Assembly: GCF_000758585.1 (NCBI RefSeq)
Contig: NZ_CP009281.1
Span: 5,580,001 to 5,644,000, forward strand
Direction: 5' to 3'
Length of the DNA: 64,000 nt
From: Paenibacillus sp. FSL R5-0345
GTDB lineage: Bacteria; Bacillota; Bacilli; Paenibacillales; Paenibacillaceae
The notes under the pieces are model-generated. The model made no database searches, was not told the origin of the DNA, and worked only from the letters and a program-made list of their open reading frames with translations. Of the stretch, positions 1-7,553 are shown piece after piece (position 1 is the stretch's first letter; every line of letters begins with the position of its first letter). Position numbers and translations under genes: made by a program.

Positions 1-426
1 AGCAAGGCATATATATTTTATTTTTTTTCTATCAATTTCAACACCTTTTCCAAAACCCATCTTACAGGTTTTACCTTTATACCTATTATTGAGTACTTTC
101 TCAACTAATTTTTCTGGAATAAGACCCCTAATTTTTTTAATTTCCTCATCTGTTTTGCACACATTAAAAAAATTCTCCGCAGAAGTGATTAACATTTCAA
201 TATCAGTTGCAGCTACTCTTTTCCGACCTCTTTTTCTTGATGCCCAGCTTAGTAATTTGTTTTGGTAATCATTTTTTCGCCACGATGAACTTATTCTCAT
301 AAATTCAACAAAATTTGGAAGTTGTCCTTGATATCGATATAGAAAATCAGCAATCTGTCCTGCTACAGGTTCCAATGTTGGATAAGGACGATCCGAATAA
401 AAGAAATTAATCCTGTTAATCGACAT
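1..426 (-). CDS. Hypothetical protein, 3' end outside window
   Basis: The reading frame is open from an ATG at 426 to the window edge and gives 142 residues with no stop, so the C-terminus is missing. The start overlaps the end of the upstream SecB-like gene by 11 bp, which implies translational coupling and a shared function. The protein is rich in Lys and Arg, with a basic stretch (SRKRGRKRV) near residue 75, and has no signal peptide or membrane segment. I do not recognise the family. By position it could be the effector or toxin partner of the SecB-like protein, but that is inference from context only. Confidence 0.6.
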   Translation of the reverse strand, partial: MSINRINFFYSDRPYPTLEPVAGQIADFLYRYQGQLPNFVEFMRISSSWRKNDYQNKLLSWASRKRGRKRVAATDIEMLITSAENFFNVCKTDEEIKKIRGLIPEKLVEKVLNNRYKGKTCKMGFGKGVEIDRKKIKYICLA

Positions 427-904
427 TAATATCATCCTCAAGACTTTGATTGATTTCCGTATTCAATTTTACTGATTCCAAAACATCCATTGTAGGAATT
501 ACTATTGGATCAAAGCCCATTTGAACAGATACATTTGAAACAGTCATACGAATGTAGGACAATAACAAAGGTACAACTTGCATATCAACCCATTGTTCTA
601 GATTTGTAATTGAAGATTCAGGATTTCTAACAAATCTACCGCGATAAACAACAACAATTTCTAAATCATTGGAGTCATTTTCTTCTTGTTGAAGATTAAC
701 AACTATGCGTAAATAGCCATCGACAGTCTCTTCATCAATAACGGTAGTCTTTGTGCCAAATTCTAATTTAACAACATAATTAGCATCGACTTCATCGCAA
801 TTTTTTTTTGTAGTTATTTCTTCTAGAATGACCTTTTCTAATTGAACTCCAATTCTAGCAAAATTATAAGCTTTTAAATAAAATTCAGAATCATGAGTAA
901 CCAA
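416..904 (-). CDS. SecB-like chaperone family protein
   Basis: This 162-residue acidic protein resembles the SecB fold. Its N-terminal half has alternating beta-strand pattern (VVKLEFGTKTT, YLRIVVNLQQEE, LEIVVVYRGRF). Near residue 110 comes a helical stretch (VPLLLSYIRMTVSNVSVQMGF) followed by DPIVIPTMDV, which matches the shape of SecB's terminal 'PYARE..I..L....G.P...L.PVNF' region. Canonical SecB is absent from most Gram-positives. Solitary SecB-like proteins in other bacteria are known as chaperones of toxin-antitoxin-chaperone systems. The neighbours on both sides are unknown genes on the same strand. The family call rests on pattern recognition, not on an alignment. Confidence 0.5.
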   Translation of the reverse strand: MVTHDSEFYLKAYNFARIGVQLEKVILEEITTKKNCDEVDANYVVKLEFGTKTTVIDEETVDGYLRIVVNLQQEENDSNDLEIVVVYRGRFVRNPESSITNLEQWVDMQVVPLLLSYIRMTVSNVSVQMGFDPIVIPTMDVLESVKLNTEINQSLEDDINVD

Positions 905-971
905 ATAATATCTCTCCTCATAACAAATATGTACATATAAATTAATATAACATACAAGAGGTTACAAATTG

Positions 972-1517
972 TTACAATTGAAACAATAAAAAACTCTGTT
1001 GCTCGATAGCAACAGAGTTTTGAAAGTTAAAATTTTTATAGGGTTCTGATTTTCGTACCTGTTCAACAATTTCTGTATAAATTGATTTATAATAATCCCC
1101 TTTAGAGGTAGCCAATTCCTCATAAGTACTAATTAAATTTTCAATTGCTGTAAATGTACTAGCAATTGACTCAAACACACTTGAAATTAACCCGTTATCA
1201 ATATCTGACTCGATAATAAACAATCGATCCTCAAGACAATCTAAAGTATCATCCGAATTAATAAACTGCGTTGAAGATATTTTATGTAGTGCCAACTGGC
1301 CATAATCCTTAAACCATTTCCAAAAGTAGGTATATTGATTATCTTTATAAATACCGTCTTTAATCATTTCGTCTAAATCGCGATAATTTTGATATGGCAT
1401 ATTAAGAAAATTTTCCAATGCACCAAACATTTTAAAGATAATAATATCCAGAATTTGATTGGCCTCACCACTAGAAGATCTTGAGACTCCAATAAAATCC
1501 CATAAATCTTTACTCAT
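972..1517 (-). CDS. Hypothetical protein, largely helical
   Basis: This 181-residue protein starts at an ATG preceded by a strong AAGGAGG site (about 8 nt spacing). It is acidic and predicted mostly helical, with no signal peptide or membrane segment, and I cannot assign a family. The last 15 residues are encoded by an intrinsic terminator hairpin, so the C-terminus may be a late extension of a gene whose original stop was lost. It precedes the SecB-like gene by 67 bp on the same strand. The AT-rich composition (much richer than the genes after 3 kb) fits an accessory, possibly acquired, segment. Confidence 0.6.
   Translation of the reverse strand: MSKDLWDFIGVSRSSSGEANQILDIIIFKMFGALENFLNMPYQNYRDLDEMIKDGIYKDNQYTYFWKWFKDYGQLALHKISSTQFINSDDTLDCLEDRLFIIESDIDNGLISSVFESIASTFTAIENLISTYEELATSKGDYYKSIYTEIVEQVRKSEPYKNFNFQNSVAIEQQSFLLFQL
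984..1021 (-). terminator. Intrinsic terminator inside the end of a CDS
   Basis: Two 13-nt perfect arms (991-1003 and 1008-1020) with a 4-nt loop are followed, on the minus strand, by a T-rich run at 984-990. The hairpin lies inside the last codons of the 972-1517 gene, encoding its residues SVAIEQQSF, so the stop codon comes after the terminator stem. It should reduce transcription into the SecB-like gene. Confidence 0.75.
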
Positions 1518-1964
1518 AGCAGGTCCTCCTTAATTTTTATTGACAATAGTAAATATACCAAAGAAATATTATAGGTACAACTATAATTATCTTACCCATA
1601 TTTATCCATACCTAATCTTCTCGTTTATCTCGCTTTATATAACTGGTACTCGTTACTTATTATCGAAATAATCAGCATCCCTTTGAACCTTATAAAAAAA
1701 TTCGCCTACACTCAATTTCCTTCTCTTCTATTACTTAGCAATGATATTCGCTTATTATAGTTTTTAGAATTAGTGCTATAACAAATTCGCTCCATTTTTA
1801 TTGTGCACTTAAGTTTTAAACATGACCTATACTTTTTTTCCACAAGAGGAGTTTGGTTTATGTTTGTAAAGAAATTATTAAGAATATTGAAGAATAAAGA
1901 AGTACATAAAATCTTAATCATAAATAGTCTCCCTACACTCATGCTATTCATGGTACGTATTTCA

Positions 1965-1990
1965 AACCACATCTCCTTGGAGATGTGGTT
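1965..1990. repeat. Perfect 26-bp palindrome at a gene breakpoint
   Basis: Two 12-nt arms (AACCACATCTCC and its complement) are separated by only TT. The right arm is part of the gerE-like coding sequence (codons for NHIS). The left arm is an inverted copy of the same bases. GerE homology stops exactly here. Confidence 0.8.
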
Positions 1991-2122
1991 CCGAACTGTT
2001 TTTTCGCTGATAAATAATAAACCAGCGATATCACGAGTCGTTTTGTCCTGCACGAGAAGCTCGAAAACTTCGCGCTCACGATGAGTCAACAGAAATTTGC
2101 TGTGGTGTTCGTTCCCCTTCAA
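1979..2122 (-). pseudogene. Truncated GerE-like LuxR-type regulator
   Basis: From a TTG at 2122 (preceded by AAGGAGG at 10 nt spacing) the frame encodes a typical GerE amino terminus. It includes the LuxR helix-turn-helix motifs LTHREREVFELLVQDKTT and LFISEKTVRNHIS. GerE is a roughly 70-75 residue DNA-binding regulator of late sporulation genes. Intact relatives continue with a segment like 'NVMQKLGVKGRSQAVVEL'. Here the homology stops after NHIS, at the palindrome 1965-1990, and unrelated sequence follows (the frame stays open to 1712). The recognition helix is present but the dimerisation helix is lost, so the product is probably inactive. A longer frame from an ATG at 2164 exists but lacks a ribosome binding site. 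Confidence 0.7.
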
Positions 2123-2369
2123 TGGTGTCACCCCTCCTTGCCCTGGGTTTGTTTGGTATAACAAGGTAAAGGGATACAGTCAAAACATATTATGTATTGA
2201 TGAAGTTAATGGTGCTGTCATAACTACAAAATGGGCTTAACCATCCGGGGCTAATTACATGGCTTTAGTGAGGGCTTACACCTGCAAAACGTTGAAATTT
2301 TCTTGGATAAAATCATCTCCTTACAGGGCAAACTACAACTTGTTGTTTCTTATTAAAGGAGGTGTAAAT

Positions 2370-2537
2370 ATGAGTAACTCGAAAAATAATCAACCTACTA
2401 AAGCAGAGGTACAAACTACGAAATTAAACAAATTGCCACTAGTGGGAAAATTTGAACCGGAATTCTCTGCTGAGGAAGCCGCAGAAGTATTCAAAAATCA
2501 CCCCTCTGCGGAACATGAATCCCATAATGAACAATAA
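2370..2537 (+). CDS. Small hypothetical protein (55 aa)
   Basis: The ATG at 2370 follows AAAGGAGG with 7-8 nt spacing, so I prefer it to the upstream in-frame start at 2259, which has no such site. The product is 55 residues and hydrophilic, with a Lys/Thr-rich start, a central LPLVGKFEPEF segment and a Glu/His-rich end (FSAEEAAEVFKNHPSAEHESHNEQ). It has no signal peptide or membrane segment. I do not recognise it. Its clean signal and isolation would fit a spore-associated small protein or a peptide precursor, but no modification genes sit beside it. Confidence 0.5.
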   Translation: MSNSKNNQPTKAEVQTTKLNKLPLVGKFEPEFSAEEAAEVFKNHPSAEHESHNEQ

Positions 2538-3005
2538 ATTAAAGACGACACAGAATGGGGCTGTCGATAAGTAGCTTTTTTCTATAAGTGAGACGGTCCA
2601 GTTAATTATAAAAATCGTAAAGAACACAGAGCAGCGATTCAGCCATTATTGGAAGAATCGCTGTTTTGTGTTGTTGGTCGTTAACTGCCCGCTTCAACAG
2701 TCTATTCATCTTCTCCTTCTGAGGGTTACAGAAAGGACCCCGATGACGTTATTAGTAAATTCATTGCCTTTTTAGCAGAGTTTCGGACCCCAGTGCAGCT
2801 ATTCCTACTAAGGAAGCGGTCAATGTTGGGTGACTTTTAAGCCAATGGCGAGTATGAGGTCCGTTAGCGATCCAAACTCAAAATATGCTGCATTTAAGAG
2901 CAGATGTGTCCAATAGCAGTTGCTTACGCGCAAATAAATGATCAAATCAAAGGAAGTGTTAACTTGCTAATACCCGGATGTAATTAGATATTTTTCTACA
3001 AACTC
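2538..3005. other. Non-coding region with degenerate repeats
   Basis: No supported gene is seen. A hairpin around 2630-2665 (AGCAGCGATTC paired with GAATCGCTGTT) resembles the terminator stem at 39443-39482. The stretch 2700-2880 has degenerate words such as 'GACCCCAGTGCAGCTATT' that echo 'GACTCCATAGACGCTATT' near 39320, suggesting a worn dispersed repeat. Confidence 0.4.
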
Positions 3006-3030
3006 AACTCCCAGTCCCGGGAGTTTTTTT
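3006..3030 (+). terminator. Intrinsic terminator
   Basis: A 7-bp stem (AACTCCC with GGGAGTT) with a 6-nt loop runs into seven T residues. It insulates the efe operon from upstream transcription. Confidence 0.7.
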
Positions 3031-3071
3031 GTCTTGCAAAATATAACTATGAAATACATCACAATTTTATA

Positions 3072-3100
3072 TTGACAGTAAATGTATACGGACTTATGAT
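3072..3100 (+). promoter_or_regulatory. Sigma-A promoter of the efe operon
   Basis: A perfect -35 box TTGACA (3072-3077) is separated by 17 nt from a near-consensus -10 box TATGAT (3095-3100). It lies 60 nt upstream of the efeO start codon. Confidence 0.7.
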
Positions 3101-3113
3101 AAATCCAGCATAA

Positions 3114-3130
3114 ATGATAACGATTATCAT
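3114..3130 (+). promoter_or_regulatory. Fur box
   Basis: The sequence ATGATAA-CGA-TTATCAT is a near-perfect inverted repeat matching the Bacillus 7-1-7 Fur consensus. It sits just downstream of the predicted transcription start, so Fur with iron would block transcription of the operon. Iron repression is known for efe operons elsewhere. Confidence 0.8.
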
Positions 3131-3159
3131 TCACATATAAAAAAGGGGTGCTTCATTCA

Positions 3160-4059
3160 ATGAAATTCACATATGCCGTGCCTGCAGGTCTACTTGCAGC
3201 CTCCATACTATTTACCGGGTGTACCAGCAACAACGATAACATTAATAGCAACACAAGCAACAATAACTCTACAAATGCCGCTGCAAAAAGCACCGCAACA
3301 ACGAATACATCTGATACTTCTGCAGCAACCACTGCCGACTTTACATCAGCGGTTGAGCAATATCGTACATATGTCATCGAGCAATGTGATGAATTTGTAA
3401 AGCAAACAGAAAATTTCACAAACGCAGTTAAAGAAGCAAAGATTGAGGATGCGAAGGCACTTTATGCGCCGGCCCGCATGTATTACGAGCGAATTGAGCC
3501 GATTGCAGAAGCACTTGGTGATTTGGATCCGAATATTGATGCCCGCGAGAATGACGTAGATGCTGCTGAATGGCGCGGCTTCCACAAGCTTGAGAAAGCG
3601 CTCTGGCAGGACAATACAACTAAAGATATGACCGAGGTTGCTGACCAATTATTGAAAGATGCCCAGCTTCTGCGTGCAAAAGTAGAGACCGTAGAGATCG
3701 ATGCTAATCTGCTCGTTACTGGTGCTGTAGAACTGCTTAATGAGGTTTCTTCTTCCAAAGTAACAGGTGAGGAAGAACGTTACTCCCACACAGATCTTTA
3801 TGATTTCGTAGCTAATGTTGAAGGCGCCCAAAAGATATACGAGCTGTTAAAGCCAGAACTGGCGAAAAAAGACGCTGAGCTGGAAAAAACGATTGGTGAA
3901 CGGTTTGCAGCTTTGCAAGCTGAGCTTGCTCCTTTCAAATCTGGAGATGGATATGTTTCCTATGAAGAGCTGAAAGAAGAAGATGTGCGTAAATTGAGTC
4001 AAAATTTGGATGCCTTGGCTGAGCCATTGTCCAACATGGGAACTATTCTAGGAGTGTGA
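3160..4059 (+). CDS. efeO: Iron uptake lipoprotein EfeO (EfeM/M75 type)
   Basis: EfeO is the extracytoplasmic component of the EfeUOB ferrous/ferric iron transporter. The start is the ATG at 3160 behind an AAAAGGGG site, 299 residues in all. A lipoprotein signal ends at LFTGC (Cys about residue 21), followed by an Asn/Thr/Ser-rich linker to about residue 60. The M75 (imelysin-like) domain follows and carries the metal-binding HxxE motif in GFHKLEKALW, near residue 140. There is no cupredoxin domain, so it is the short, EfeM-like form. It is the first gene of a Fur-controlled operon, and its stop lies a few bases before the efeB start. Confidence 0.9.
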   Translation: MKFTYAVPAGLLAASILFTGCTSNNDNINSNTSNNNSTNAAAKSTATTNTSDTSAATTADFTSAVEQYRTYVIEQCDEFVKQTENFTNAVKEAKIEDAKALYAPARMYYERIEPIAEALGDLDPNIDARENDVDAAEWRGFHKLEKALWQDNTTKDMTEVADQLLKDAQLLRAKVETVEIDANLLVTGAVELLNEVSSSKVTGEEERYSHTDLYDFVANVEGAQKIYELLKPELAKKDAELEKTIGERFAALQAELAPFKSGDGYVSYEELKEEDVRKLSQNLDALAEPLSNMGTILGV

Positions 4060-4064
4060 CCATC

Positions 4065-5396
4065 ATGAATAAGCAAAACAGATTTACCGATTTACCAGCT
4101 AGTGCAGAGGGTGCCCCTCTCAATGAAGAATCCAAGAGCAATCCTATATTAGATAAAAAACTAAGCCGCCGCGATATGCTGCGGCTTACTGGCGCCACTA
4201 GTCTCGGTCTACTATTAGGTGGTGGAGGTGTTGGCGGAATTATGGCTGCGCGCAATGCCGTAGCTGAGCCAACAGTTGCCTCTGATGGTGATTCCATTCC
4301 TTTTTACGGGAGTCATCAGGCCGGCATTCTAACCCCTTCACAGAACTTTATTTATTTCGCAGCCTTTGATCTCACCACAACAAAGCTATCCGATGTTAAA
4401 AAGCTAATGCAGGCATGGACAACTGCCGCAGCTTCTCTTACTACCGGCAGCCTCATAGGCGATGTCAATGATAATCCTAATCTCCCACCCTCCGATACAG
4501 GTGAAGTAGATGGTTTAAACCCTTCACGCTGTACGCTTACCTTTGGTGTCGGACCTTCTTTTTTTGACAGCAGATTCGGCTTATCTTCCAAGCGTCCAAC
4601 CCTATTAGCCGATCTTCCGGCATTTACGGGAGACAACCTGGATCCAAAGTGGTGTGGTGGAGATATTTGTGTCCAAGCATGCGCTGATGATCTGCAGGTG
4701 GCTTTCCATGCCATCCGAAATCTGGCACGTATCGCTCGCGGCACAGCTGTACTCCGCTGGACTCAGGAAGGCTTCCAGCGCACAGGCACAGCCGACCCTA
4801 AAGGAACGACGCCGCGTAATCTTCTGGGTTTCAAAGACGGTACGGGAAATCCAGACACTAAGAATGAAGCAGAAATGAACGAAGTGGTCTGGAACAGCAG
4901 CAGTGACGGTCCTTCATGGATGAGCGGCGGCACTTATATGGCAGTTCGCCGTGTACGTTTCCGAATTGAGGTCTGGGATCGTTCTTCTTTAAGCGATCAA
5001 GAAGCCACCTTCGGCCGTTATCGTCATAACGGAGCACCTATCGGTGCAAAGGATGAATTCGATGATTTGAATCTTAAAGCGGCTGATGCATCCGGGAAAC
5101 CTGTCATCCCGCCGGATTCACATTCTGCTTTAGCGCATGGTGACGGCACAGTCAAGATGCTGCGCCGCTCCTACTCCATTTCTAGCGGATTAGATGCCGC
5201 AACAGGTCAGCTCGATGCAGGATTATTATTCATTAGTTTTCAACGGGATTTAATGAAGCAATTTGTTGCGATCCAGCAGCGTCTCTCCAAGAGTGATCGG
5301 CTAAATGAATATATGACGCACACCGGCAGCGCGGTGTTTGCCTGCTTCCCAGGTATCCGCAAAGGCGGCTACATCGGGGAAGCGCTTTTAGGCTAA
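4065..5396 (+). CDS. efeB: Deferrochelatase/peroxidase EfeB (Dyp type, Tat exported)
   Basis: EfeB is a haem-containing dye-decolorising peroxidase that oxidises ferrous iron (and has been proposed to remove iron from haem) outside the membrane for the EfeU permease. The ATG at 4065 is favoured because AGGAG lies 10 nt upstream; a GTG at 4056 would touch that site. The N-terminus has a Tat signal with the twin arginines in LSRRDMLRLTG (about residues 33-43), then a hydrophobic Gly-rich stretch. The family GxxDG motif is present in LLGFKDGTGNP, and a conserved His occurs in ALAHGDGTVKM. Its length of 443 residues is normal for Firmicute EfeB. It lies between efeO and efeU. Confidence 0.92.
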   Translation: MNKQNRFTDLPASAEGAPLNEESKSNPILDKKLSRRDMLRLTGATSLGLLLGGGGVGGIMAARNAVAEPTVASDGDSIPFYGSHQAGILTPSQNFIYFAAFDLTTTKLSDVKKLMQAWTTAAASLTTGSLIGDVNDNPNLPPSDTGEVDGLNPSRCTLTFGVGPSFFDSRFGLSSKRPTLLADLPAFTGDNLDPKWCGGDICVQACADDLQVAFHAIRNLARIARGTAVLRWTQEGFQRTGTADPKGTTPRNLLGFKDGTGNPDTKNEAEMNEVVWNSSSDGPSWMSGGTYMAVRRVRFRIEVWDRSSLSDQEATFGRYRHNGAPIGAKDEFDDLNLKAADASGKPVIPPDSHSALAHGDGTVKMLRRSYSISSGLDAATGQLDAGLLFISFQRDLMKQFVAIQQRLSKSDRLNEYMTHTGSAVFACFPGIRKGGYIGEALLG

Positions 5397-5456
5397 GCTT
5401 GCCCCTAAGTTTCTCAATCGAATGTTCCTGTCCATTATTGAAAGGGGATTATCCCG

Positions 5457-7259
5457 ATGTACTCTCTTAATAAACGGCTGCTATCGAAGGCAGCCGTACT
5501 GATTCTGTTTAGCATCGTATGTATACTGATGCTATCTAACCCGGCGGCGGGGGCGGAGGTCGATGGCTCGGTCGACGAGCTGCTGCCGCCAGTCGGCAGC
5601 GCACTCGTCGAAGCCGGCCAGAGCCGCTGGGACGCGGCCGCCGCCGATGTAGAAGCGTTCGCTGCGCTGTGGCGCACCACGAACGCGAACACGCCGGACC
5701 CGGCACTCGCCGGTCCGGCTGCCGCCGTTGACGCCGCGCTTGCAGACGCGGCGGCGGCCCTTGCGGCGGGCGATGGTGCGCCCGCCAAAACCGCACTGTC
5801 CACGCTTGCAAGAAGCGTGGACGCGTATGTCACCGCCGCCTCCGGCACGGACGGCGGTGACACTGGAGCCGCCGGTCGGGAGACGGCGGCGAAGCTGTTG
5901 CCCGCGGCAGAGCGCACGCGGGATGCGGTGCGCAGCGCCGACTGGAGCGCGGCAGCGGCAGCGTACCGCGACATCGTCAGCGGATGGAAGCCGGCAGAGC
6001 GCAACATCCGGGCCGACAATTCCGCCGTCTACAGCTTGCTGGAGACGAAGATAAGCCTGCTGCGCATCGCGCTGCAGGCAGAGCCGCTCCGCGAGGAGTC
6101 GGCGAAATCAGAAGCCGAGGCCTTGTATCAGCTGCTTGCCGATTACAGTGAAGGCAAAGCAATAGATGCTGGAGATACTTCCAGTAAACCAGCATCTATT
6201 GAAGGACTGATCAGCCACCTCAATAAAGCTTCTTCCACCGCAAAAGCAGGCAATAGCGCAGAAGCGGCTAATATCATGGAGCAATTCATCGTAGATTGGC
6301 CCTCTGCTGAAGGACAAGTGCAGATCGCTTCTCCAGCGGTCTATACCAATATCGAGAACGAAAGCGCAGCGGTCACCGGCTATCTGCTTTCTAATCCGCC
6401 TAAACTAGATCAGGCTTTGAAGATCATGGATAATATGGTCTCTGAGTTGACTCCCTTGGCAGGTGAAACAACCTATAATGCTTGGGATGCTGCACTTATT
6501 CTTCTTCGTGAAGGACTAGAGGCAATCCTCGTATTATCTGCCCTTCTTGCTTACCTGAAGCGCGATGGAAATGCCAAAGCACAAAAATGGATTTGGTCTG
6601 GCGCAGCTGTAGGACTTGTAGCGAGTATCGGATTAGCGGTTCTACTCACCTATACCATTTCCCGCGCTGCATCCGGTGGAGCACGTGAGATGATTGAGGG
6701 CATCACGGGTCTTGTTGCCGTCATTATGATGCTTACCATTGGACGCTGGTTGCATAGTAAATCAAATACTGCGAATTGGAACAACTATGTTGGTCGACAG
6801 GTGGATGGAGCGTTAGCCAAGGGTAATCTATGGTCATTGTCCTCCGTAGCAGCGCTCGCGATTTTACGTGAAGGTGCAGAAACCACTATTTTTTATGTAG
6901 GGATGGCGCCTTCCATTAAACTGTCTCAGTTGCTGCTAGGAATCGGAAGTGCTCTAGTGATTCTAGGGATTGTAGGATACGCGATTATTGCCTTAAGTGC
7001 AAAATTGCCAATTGCCGCCTTCTTCCGTACAGCTACACTTCTTATTTACTATTTAGTGTTCCGCTTTCTTGGAGAAAGCATTCACTCCCTTCAAGTCGCT
7101 GGGAAACTTCCCGCACATGTACAGGATGGGTTGCCTTCTATAAGCTGGCTCGGGATGTATCCGACTTGGGAAACTTTAGTGCCTCAACTGCTTGTCCTTG
7201 CGTTTATTGTGTGGGATATGTTGCGCAATAGAGCACCAAGAACTTCACGAACGGCATAG
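5457..7259 (+). CDS. efeU: Iron permease EfeU (FTR1 family) with long extracellular domain
   Basis: EfeU is the membrane permease of the Efe system. The ATG at 5457 follows GAAAGGGG. After a signal peptide (about residues 1-33) there is an extracellular region of about 310 residues, then seven or so membrane helices. Both iron-binding REGxE motifs are present: REGLEAILVL near 349 and REGAETTIFY near 455. The extracellular part is strongly Ala-rich (LADAAAALAAG and similar), and its DNA from about 5536 to 6110 is far richer in G+C than the rest of the gene, then switches abruptly. The gene ends the efe operon at a strong terminator. Confidence 0.9.
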   Translation: MYSLNKRLLSKAAVLILFSIVCILMLSNPAAGAEVDGSVDELLPPVGSALVEAGQSRWDAAAADVEAFAALWRTTNANTPDPALAGPAAAVDAALADAAAALAAGDGAPAKTALSTLARSVDAYVTAASGTDGGDTGAAGRETAAKLLPAAERTRDAVRSADWSAAAAAYRDIVSGWKPAERNIRADNSAVYSLLETKISLLRIALQAEPLREESAKSEAEALYQLLADYSEGKAIDAGDTSSKPASIEGLISHLNKASSTAKAGNSAEAANIMEQFIVDWPSAEGQVQIASPAVYTNIENESAAVTGYLLSNPPKLDQALKIMDNMVSELTPLAGETTYNAWDAALILLREGLEAILVLSALLAYLKRDGNAKAQKWIWSGAAVGLVASIGLAVLLTYTISRAASGGAREMIEGITGLVAVIMMLTIGRWLHSKSNTANWNNYVGRQVDGALAKGNLWSLSSVAALAILREGAETTIFYVGMAPSIKLSQLLLGIGSALVILGIVGYAIIALSAKLPIAAFFRTATLLIYYLVFRFLGESIHSLQVAGKLPAHVQDGLPSISWLGMYPTWETLVPQLLVLAFIVWDMLRNRAPRTSRTA

Positions 7260-7270
7260 CATAGCCATAA

Positions 7271-7311
7271 GAAAAACGGTTGTCATCCTTTAACGATGAC
7301 AACCGTTTTTC
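7271..7311 (+). terminator. Intrinsic terminator of efe operon
   Basis: A 17-bp perfect stem (GAAAAACGGTTGTCATC and complement) with a 7-nt loop ends in a T-run. The A-rich left flank would let it work on the other strand too. Confidence 0.85.
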
Positions 7312-7553
7312 TTAGCATTTAAAAGAAGCTGATCCGATGGCCATTACATTTAGAAATGAGGCTAGATTTACCGGTCCGTCACGCCCGTTAGGTTACGCCG
7401 GTTTAGTCCGGTAATCCCTTGCAAATACAGTCTAATTTATGAAATGGATTCCATAGCAAGCTTTTTTATTTGGGAGGTAATTTACGGACGATATGATAGA
7501 ATAAAAAGACTATACACTATACACAAGCACCAAAAGGAGGCTGTTGTTCTCGA

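Noticed and set aside
1860-2084. Plus-strand ORF behind AGAGGAG (MFVKKLLRILKN...)
   Set aside because: It may be the start of a disrupted gene, but it reads antisense through the gerE fragment after 1965 and has no recognised family.
1712-2164. 150-codon minus-strand frame as an intact regulator
   Set aside because: GerE homology ends after NHIS at the palindrome; the rest is unrelated and AT-rich, so it is annotated as a fragment.
2700-2880. Possible transposon remnant
   Set aside because: Only degenerate short words shared with 39300-39400; no transposase coding, no inverted ends.
5536-6054. Arg/Pro-rich shadow ORFs over the efeU high-G+C patch
   Set aside because: They overlap efeU in other frames and arise from high G+C content.
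7361-7430. Stem-like sequence GATTTACCGG...CCGGTAATC upstream of the LacI gene
   Set aside because: The pairing is imperfect, there is no match to a known riboswitch or T-box, and the spacing is irregular.
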